Below are positions 1-4,769 of a stretch of DNA of 9,355 bases, piece after piece (within the stretch, counting starts at the first letter, position 1; each line of letters opens with the position of its first letter). The stretch lies in the NCBI GenBank assembly GCA_023428515.1, contig JAEYXI010000637.1:1-9355 (forward strand). The letters run 5' to 3'. The DNA is from Pseudomonadota bacterium. Lineage in GTDB: Bacteria; Pseudomonadota; Alphaproteobacteria; Rhizobiales; Rhizobiaceae. Below the pieces are notes generated by a model. That model made no database searches. It was given only the letters and a program-made list of their open reading frames with translations, and was not told the origin of the DNA. A program made the translations under genes and the position numbers.

Positions 1-870
1 GGCGTCGCCCGGGCCTTCGCCGGCAATGCCAGGGTGGTGGTGGCCGACGAGCCGGTGTCGGCGCTCGACGTCTCGGTGCAGGCGGCAGTGACCGAACTGC
101 TGATGGACATCCAGCGCAAGAACAAGACGACGATGCTGTACATCAGCCACGACCTCAGTGTGGTGCGCTACATCGCCGACCGCGTGGTCGTCATGTATCT
201 TGGCTATATCGTCGAGCAGGGCACGACCGACCAGATATTCTCGCCGCCTTATCACCCCTATACGGAGGCGCTGTTGTCGGCGATCCCGATCGCAGACACC
301 AGCGTGGTGAAGACGCATATCGTGCTTGAGGGCGATATCCCTTCGGCGATGAACCCGCCGACAGGCTGCCCGTTCCAGACGCGCTGCCGCTACAAGCATC
401 TGGTGCCGGACAATCTCTGCGAGACCAAGGTGCCGCCTGTGAAGGATCTCGGCGACGGCCACAGGAGCCTGTGCTGGCTGGACGACGACGTGCTGTCGCG
501 GATGGAGCCGGTGATCCGCTTCGATGTCGAGCACGCCTCCCACGAAGGCGTGCCGGAGGATGCCCCGCACGGGTCTGGTCCGGGCCTTGTAGGCGAGCCG
601 CCGAAGCGTCCACGTGGCAAGAATGCGAGCGTCGCGGCCGGCGAATTCGGCGAGGATGCCGAGGAGGCGGAGACAGCCGCGCATGCGAGGGCGCACGAGC
701 ATCGTGACGTGGAATCCGAGCCCCATGACGCCGACGACCATTCCCGTTCGGCGCCGTTCGCGCCGCGCACGGTGGGCGAGGGCCGTCAGAGCGAGGACGA
801 CGACGTCTCTTCGGCTTTCGAGCCTACCGAGGAAGAGAACGAGGAAGCGACGAAGAAGAAGCCGCAATAG
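1..870 (+). CDS. Oligopeptide/dipeptide-type ABC transporter ATP-binding protein, 3' part (5' end outside window)
   Basis: The frame is open from base 1 to a TAG at 868-870, giving 289 visible residues; the Walker A and LSGGQ parts lie upstream of the window. Visible in order (partial numbering): Walker B ending VVVADE at 12-17, D-loop SALD at 20-23, and switch histidine H50 in YISHDL. Next come the IVEQG segment, the PYHPYTEALL segment and the two-cysteine CPFQTRC motif (123-129) of the oligo_HPY C-terminal region. This set is typical of DppD/DppF/OppD/OppF ATPases, which power peptide or related solute import at the inner membrane. It could be a single ATPase or the second half of a fused pair; the window cannot tell. 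After about residue 160 the protein continues for roughly 125 residues rich in Asp, Glu, His and Ala, ending in a Glu/Lys run, well beyond the usual family end. Codon third positions stay G/C-rich there, so the tail looks genuinely coded. It converges on the next gene. Confidence 0.93.
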   Translation, partial: GVARAFAGNARVVVADEPVSALDVSVQAAVTELLMDIQRKNKTTMLYISHDLSVVRYIADRVVVMYLGYIVEQGTTDQIFSPPYHPYTEALLSAIPIADTSVVKTHIVLEGDIPSAMNPPTGCPFQTRCRYKHLVPDNLCETKVPPVKDLGDGHRSLCWLDDDVLSRMEPVIRFDVEHASHEGVPEDAPHGSGPGLVGEPPKRPRGKNASVAAGEFGEDAEEAETAAHARAHEHRDVESEPHDADDHSRSAPFAPRTVGEGRQSEDDDVSSAFEPTEEENEEATKKKPQ

Positions 871-878
871 CCTGCGGC
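861..878 (-). terminator. Hairpin between convergent stop codons, candidate terminator
   Basis: A perfect 6-bp GC-rich stem, GCCGCA (861-866) and TGCGGC (873-878), with a 6-base loop spans the TAG stop of the ABC gene and ends 2 bases from the minus-strand stop. Read on the minus strand it is followed by a pyrimidine-rich TTCTTCTTCG, resembling a weak intrinsic terminator for the transglycosylase gene. On the plus strand there is no T-run after it. The stem is short, so function is an inference. Confidence 0.4.
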
Positions 879-879
879 G

Positions 880-1473
880 TCAGTTGCATTCCTGCAGTTG
901 CTGGGCGTATTCGCGCGCCATCTTCTCTGTCTCGCGGGCATAGCGCTGCAGGCCGGGTTTTTGCGACCAGTCGCCGCGCCCGTAGCCGGTCCAGCCGAAA
1001 TAATAGGCGAGGTAGAGATTGTAGGCGTCGTTCCTGGCGACGCCGAACTGGTCGGCGGTCTTCGAATGATACCAACCGACGAAGTCGACCGCGTCGGAGA
1101 AGTTGTTGCGCTTGGCCGAGCCTTTGCCGGTTTCCTTCTGGTATTGCGCCCAGGTGCCGTCGAGCGCCTGGGAATAACCGTAGGCCGACGAGGCGCGCTT
1201 CCAGGGGATGAAGCCGAGCACCATGGTGCGCGGCGGCTTGGCGTTGTGCTGGAAACCGGATTCCTTGCGCAGCGTCGCCATCAGGACGGGAACCGGGACG
1301 CCGTATTTGCGCTCGGCGGCATAGGCGTCGTGGCGCCAGTTCTCGAACCAGCCGTTCTTCTGGTCGAACACGCGGCAGACATTGTTGATATGGCTCGGCG
1401 CCGACGCGCATGCGGACAGCGCGAGCACCAATGCGAACACAGGCACAAGTCTACTCAAAGTCGAACGAACCAT
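880..1473 (-). CDS. Small lipoprotein with lytic transglycosylase (SLT-like) domain
   Basis: It encodes 197 residues. The N-terminus is a lipoprotein signal: MVRSTLSRLV, a hydrophobic stretch, then the lipobox L19-S20-A21-C22, so the mature protein should be lipidated on Cys22 and act in the periplasm or at a membrane face. The domain that follows resembles soluble lytic transglycosylases, which cleave the MurNAc-GlcNAc bond of peptidoglycan non-hydrolytically. It shows YGVPVPVLMATLRKESGF with probable catalytic Glu71 in KESG, then AYGYSQAL (97-104) matching the family's GxxQ-type motif, and later WYHSKTADQFG and YLAYYFGWTGY segments. The start was set at 1473 because it puts the signal peptide first. 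An in-frame extension to 1650 has no signal character and would bury the lipobox. No clear Shine-Dalgarno is seen. It is convergent with the ABC ATPase and divergent from the catabolic cluster, so probably monocistronic. The fold assignment is good; the cellular role (remodelling versus secretion) is not known. Confidence 0.88.
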   Translation of the reverse strand: MVRSTLSRLVPVFALVLALSACASAPSHINNVCRVFDQKNGWFENWRHDAYAAERKYGVPVPVLMATLRKESGFQHNAKPPRTMVLGFIPWKRASSAYGYSQALDGTWAQYQKETGKGSAKRNNFSDAVDFVGWYHSKTADQFGVARNDAYNLYLAYYFGWTGYGRGDWSQKPGLQRYARETEKMAREYAQQLQECN

Positions 1474-1786
1474 TAACCGATCAATAGGCTTAAAAGCTGA
1501 AAGGATTCTTGCACTGTCTGTTAACCCTGCGGGCCGACGTAGATAGGGTGCCTGGAGGCCGGGTTGAAGCCGGGTCATGGCAAGAGATGAGAACGAGGTT
1601 AAGAGCGCCGGGTCATGTGGCTGGGAGGCTCCCGTCATGGCGGTCCCCACGAACCAACAGGATTACGACATCGGATGCCGTAATAATTTCGTTCGTGGCG
1701 AAAGTGTGCCGCCCCTTCTAAAATCGCGTCGGCATCCGTCGAAAATCTGGTAGCCTTGAAGAGGCGGCAGCGGCGAACTAACGCCC
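1474..1786. other. Divergent intergenic region, 313 bases, no gene seen
   Basis: It separates the minus-strand lipoprotein gene from the rightward catabolic cluster, so it must hold both promoters and any 5' leader. No coding stretch is convincing. An 11-bp direct repeat GCCGGGTCATG occurs at 1569-1579 and 1607-1617, and a small GGGAG/CTCCC hairpin lies around 1623-1633. Two perfect inverted repeats are interleaved in the half nearer the cluster (listed separately). A -10-like TAAAAT lies at 1719-1724 but has no good -35 at standard spacing. No glycine or cobalamin riboswitch consensus was recognised by eye. Confidence 0.6.
1647..1738 (+). repeat. Two interleaved perfect inverted repeats upstream of the prpD-like gene
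   Basis: CCACGAAC at 1647-1654 pairs with GTTCGTGG at 1691-1698 (8 bp). CGGATGCCG at 1672-1680 pairs with CGGCATCCG at 1730-1738 (9 bp). The order A, B, A', B' is the topology of an RNA pseudoknot, or of two overlapping operator dyads. The last arm ends 48 bases before the ATG at 1787. Both repeats are read directly from sequence. Whether they are functional is unknown, and one or both could arise by chance in GC-rich DNA. Confidence 0.4.
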
Positions 1787-3121
1787 ATGGCCGATACAGC
1801 TTTCGACTTCATCCGCGACTTTTCGGCGCGCGAGGCGCCGGGCGAGGTGGTTCGCGCAGCCCGGCGCTGCCTGTTAGACCTCATCGGTGTCGCAGCCGCC
1901 GGCTCGCGCCTGCCGGTCAGCCGCATCGCACGCTCGGTCGCACATGCCCAGTTCGGCGGCGGCGAGGCGAGGTTCCTCTTCGATGGGCGTAAGGCGAGCG
2001 GAACGGGGACCGCATTCGCCAATGCCGCGACCATCGACGGCTTCGACGCCCATGACGGACATCCGTTGACCAAAGGCCATGCGGGTTGTGGCGCGATCGC
2101 CGGCCTGCTTGCGTTTGCCGGCGACGGCGAGGCTCTGGGCGGCAGCGAGGCGCTGGCACATCTCATCGTCGGCTACGAAGTGGCGATCCGCGCCGGCATC
2201 GCGCTGCATGCGAGCGCCGCCGAATACCATACGTCAGGAGCATGGGTGGCGCTGGGCGTCGCGGCGATCGGCTCGCGTTTCCTTCGGCTGGACACCAGCG
2301 TGACGCGTGAGGCGCTCGGCATAGCCGAGTTCAACGGCCCGCGCAGCCAGATGATGCGCTGCATCGATCATCCCACCATGATCAAGGACGGCTCCAGCTG
2401 GGGTGCGATGACAGGCGTCGCGGCGACGCATTTGGCGGCCGAAGGGTTTACGGGCGCGCCGGCAGTCACGGTCGAGGATACCGCGCACGGGCCTCTCTGG
2501 TCCGACATAGGCACGTGCTGGCGCATCACCGAACAATATCTGAAGGCCTATCCGGTATGCCGCTGGGCGCAGCCTGCGGTGGAGGCCGCGGCGCAGCTCA
2601 GGCGCGACCATACCTTCGAGGCCACGGACGTGGCTTCGATCCGGGTGAAGACCTTCACCGAGGCGAGCCGGCTGCATGTAGCGTCGCCGCGCGCCAGCGA
2701 CGACGCGCAGTACAGCCTGCCTTTTCCGCTCGCCGCCTTTCTGGTGCGCGGAAAGCTCGGGCCGGAAGAGATCGACGGGCCTGCGCTTTCCGACGAGACG
2801 ATCCTGCGACTGTCGCGGGCGACCGAGCTGGTGGACGATCCGCGCTGGTCGGCGCTGTTTCCGGCCGAGCGCTGGGCCGAGGTCGAGATTGTTCTGCGCG
2901 ACGGACGGACGCTGAGTTCGGAGCCCGCAGTGGCTCGCGGCAGTGCCGAAAATCCGCTGAGCGACGCCGAGGTGAGCGAGAAGTTCCACGCGCTGATGCA
3001 GGCCGGCGGCGTCGGCGAGCGCGCGGCAGCCATTGAGGCGATCGTGATGGCGCTGGAGGAGCACGGATCGATCCGCGACCTGCTCAAGCTCATCCAAGCC
3101 GCCCCGGGAGAAGCCTCATGA
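1787..3121 (+). CDS. MmgE/PrpD family protein
   Basis: It encodes 444 residues, close to the usual 440-500 of this family. The family contains 2-methylcitrate dehydratase, cis-aconitate decarboxylase and iminodisuccinate epimerase, cytoplasmic enzymes acting on small di- and tricarboxylates. Landmarks: the Asp/His cluster FDAHDGHPLTKGHAG (86-100), YHTSGAW (147-153), the strongly conserved MIKDGSSWGAMTG (198-210) with Lys200, LAAEGFTGAP (216-225), KAYPVCRW (253-260) with Lys253, and YSLPFPLAAFLVRGKLG (309-325). Classical members have HPG where this has GHAG and usually a His after the YP-C motif where this has Trp260, so it is probably not a standard 2-methylcitrate dehydratase. ATG 1787 is the first in-frame start after a TGA at 1757-1759; the ribosome-binding site is weak. 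Its stop overlaps the next start by ATGA, so it is likely co-translated with the MttB-like gene and in the same pathway. The substrate is not identifiable from sequence. Confidence 0.9.
   Translation: MADTAFDFIRDFSAREAPGEVVRAARRCLLDLIGVAAAGSRLPVSRIARSVAHAQFGGGEARFLFDGRKASGTGTAFANAATIDGFDAHDGHPLTKGHAGCGAIAGLLAFAGDGEALGGSEALAHLIVGYEVAIRAGIALHASAAEYHTSGAWVALGVAAIGSRFLRLDTSVTREALGIAEFNGPRSQMMRCIDHPTMIKDGSSWGAMTGVAATHLAAEGFTGAPAVTVEDTAHGPLWSDIGTCWRITEQYLKAYPVCRWAQPAVEAAAQLRRDHTFEATDVASIRVKTFTEASRLHVASPRASDDAQYSLPFPLAAFLVRGKLGPEEIDGPALSDETILRLSRATELVDDPRWSALFPAERWAEVEIVLRDGRTLSSEPAVARGSAENPLSDAEVSEKFHALMQAGGVGERAAAIEAIVMALEEHGSIRDLLKLIQAAPGEAS
3106..3121 (+). promoter_or_regulatory. Ribosome-binding site and ATGA start/stop overlap coupling the PrpD-like and MttB-like genes
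   Basis: GGGAG at 3106-3110 sits 7 bases before the ATG at 3118, inside the end of the upstream gene. The ATG overlaps the upstream TGA (3119-3121) by four bases. This fixes the MttB-like start and suggests translational coupling of the two proteins. Confidence 0.8.
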
Positions 3122-4659
3122 ATGCCGAACCCAGACGTCGCCGCAGCGCCGATCGTGCCGCAGCAAAGGGCCAGGCGGCGATCCCGCAGCTGCCGCTGCG
3201 CCGCGTGCGCAATCCCTACCCGCCGATGGCGCTTCTTTCGGCCGACCAGATCGAGGCGATCCACGAGGCTTCGCTGCACATACTGGAGAATTTCGGCATC
3301 GAGGTGATGAGCGCGCGAGCGCTGGCGCTGTTCGAGAGGGCCGGCGCTTCGGTCGACCACGCGACGCAGACGGTGCGGCTGGATCGCGGGCTGGTGGCGG
3401 AAGCGCTGAAGACCGCGCCGTCGGCCTATACGCTCACCCCGCGCAATCCGGCCCACGCCGTTCATCTCGGCGGTGACACGATCAACTTCACGCTCGTCGC
3501 CGGCCCGCCCAACGTGCACGACATGGAGCGCGGACGGCGCGCCGGCAACCTTCGCGACTATCAGGATCTCATCCGGCTGGCGCAGCATTTCAACTCCATT
3601 CACATGCTGGGCAACCAGGTCTGCGCGCCGATCGAGCTACCGGCGAATTCGCGCCACCTCGACACCTATTTCGCCAACCTGACGCTGACCGACAAGAGCT
3701 TTCACGTTTCGGCGATCGGCAAGGGCAGGGCGCTCGACGGCATTTCCATGATGGCGATTTCGCGCGGCCTGACACTCGAAGAGTTGGCTGCCGATCCGGG
3801 CGTCACCACCATCATCTCCGTCAACTCGCCGCGCCGTTTCGACGACGCCATGTCGGAAGGCCTGATGACCATGGCCGAGCACGGCCAGTCGGTCGCGGTG
3901 ACGCCCTTCACGCTGATGGGGGCGATGAGCCCGGTGACGCTCGCCGGCGCGCTGGCGCAGCAGAATGCAGAGGCGCTGTTCGGCGTGGTGCTGACGCAGC
4001 TCGTCAGGCCCGGCGCGCCGGTCATGTACGGCGCGTTCACCTCGAACGTCGACATGCGCTCGGGCGCTCCGGCCTTCGGTACGCCGGAGAACACCAAGGC
4101 AAACATAGCGTCCGGCCAACTCGCGCGCCGCTACAACCTGCCCTACCGCACCACCCCGGGCTCGGCCTCCAATGTGGCGGACGCGCAGGGCGCCTACGAG
4201 ACGATGATGGCGCTGTGGGGCGCGATCCTCGGGCACGGCAACCTCATCTACCACGCCGCCGGCTGGCAGGAGGGCGGTCTCACCGCGAGCTTCGAGAAGC
4301 TGATCATCGACGTCGAGATGATCCAGCACATGATGGAGTTCCTGACGCCGATCGAGGTGAACGAAGGCGAGCTTGCGCTCGACGCGCTCGGCCGCGTGCC
4401 GACCGGCGGGCATTTCTTCGGTGAGCCGCACACGCTGGAGCGTTATTCGACCGCCTTCTACCAGCCGATGCTGTCCAACTGGCAGAATTACGAGGCGTGG
4501 CAGGAAGCCGGCGGGCTCGACGCAACGCAACGTGCGACGCGGCTGTGGAAGAAGGCGCTGGAGGAATACCAGCAGCCGGCAATGGACCCGGCGATCCGCG
4601 AGGCGCTGGAGGGCTATGTCGTCAAACGCAGGGAAGAGATCGGGGATGGCGAGCCGTGA
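3118..4659 (+). CDS. MttB-superfamily methyltransferase without pyrrolysine (glycine-betaine/trimethylamine methyltransferase type)
   Basis: It encodes 513 residues, near the usual family length. MttB-type proteins are TIM-barrel enzymes that move a methyl group from trimethylamine or quaternary amines such as glycine betaine to a Co(I) corrinoid protein in the cytoplasm. Recognisable stretches are LLSADQIEAIHEASLHILE (39-57), IEVMSARALALFERAGA (61-77), FTLMGAMSPVTLAGALAQQNAEAL (264-287), VRPGAPVMYGAF (296-307), SGAPAFGTPE (315-324), and LPYRTTPGSASNVADAQGAYE (341-361). Archaeal MttB carries pyrrolysine, encoded by an in-frame UAG. Here the frame has no UAG and, by my recollection of the family alignment, the equivalent region (about 346-352) holds ordinary Gly/Ser/Ala. 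That matches the non-pyrrolysine branch, of which Desulfitobacterium MtgB is a proven glycine betaine methyltransferase. No corrinoid protein, reductive activator or pyl gene is in the window. An Arg/Ala-rich tail of about 20 residues precedes the conserved start. The downstream demethylating flavoprotein supports an N-methyl substrate; which one is unknown. Confidence 0.92.
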   Translation: MNAEPRRRRSADRAAAKGQAAIPQLPLRRVRNPYPPMALLSADQIEAIHEASLHILENFGIEVMSARALALFERAGASVDHATQTVRLDRGLVAEALKTAPSAYTLTPRNPAHAVHLGGDTINFTLVAGPPNVHDMERGRRAGNLRDYQDLIRLAQHFNSIHMLGNQVCAPIELPANSRHLDTYFANLTLTDKSFHVSAIGKGRALDGISMMAISRGLTLEELAADPGVTTIISVNSPRRFDDAMSEGLMTMAEHGQSVAVTPFTLMGAMSPVTLAGALAQQNAEALFGVVLTQLVRPGAPVMYGAFTSNVDMRSGAPAFGTPENTKANIASGQLARRYNLPYRTTPGSASNVADAQGAYETMMALWGAILGHGNLIYHAAGWQEGGLTASFEKLIIDVEMIQHMMEFLTPIEVNEGELALDALGRVPTGGHFFGEPHTLERYSTAFYQPMLSNWQNYEAWQEAGGLDATQRATRLWKKALEEYQQPAMDPAIREALEGYVVKRREEIGDGEP

Positions 4660-4769
4660 TGGGCCTTCCATGCCTCAACGTTGACGAGCAAAGGCTCATC
4701 AATTGATTCAGCTTCCTTCCATCCGGATTCCTGAAACCCTCCCAACCATCTGAACCAGAAGAGAAAATC
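4660..4769 (+). promoter_or_regulatory. 110-base gap with hairpin before the flavoprotein gene
   Basis: A 9-bp stem with one mismatch, TTGACGAGC (4681-4689) and GCTCATCAA (4694-4702), closes an AAAG loop and overlaps the palindrome ATCAATTGAT (4698-4707). No T-run follows, so it is not a standard terminator; it could be an attenuator, a processing or stability hairpin, or an operator. AGAAGAG at 4757-4763 lies 6 bases before the ATG at 4770 and is the likely ribosome-binding site. No clear sigma-70 promoter is seen. Confidence 0.4.

Noticed and set aside
614..943. Arg-rich plus-strand frame across the ABC tail, suggesting a frameshift
   Set aside because: G/C-rich third positions support the original frame up to its TAG; the alternative is an Arg-rich shadow running into the convergent gene.
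1474..1650. 59-codon N-terminal extension of the transglycosylase lipoprotein
   Set aside because: It would place the lipobox about 80 residues in and block its use as a signal peptide. The extension has no signal or domain character and would fill the divergent promoter region.
1474..1786. Glycine or cobalamin riboswitch ahead of the cluster
   Set aside because: Considered because of the C1/corrinoid theme, but no consensus core of either class was recognised by eye. A covariance search would be needed to exclude them fully.
2234..3603. Two overlapping minus-strand frames opposite the PrpD-like and MttB-like genes
   Set aside because: Both lie antisense to well-supported genes, cross the gene boundary and show biased low-information composition.
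3118..4659. Possible pyrrolysine (in-frame UAG) readthrough in the MttB-like gene
   Set aside because: No in-frame UAG exists; the gene ends at TGA with full family length.
3637..4671. 344-codon minus-strand frame opposite the MttB-like gene
   Set aside because: Antisense shadow: Arg/His/Leu-rich with no domain features.
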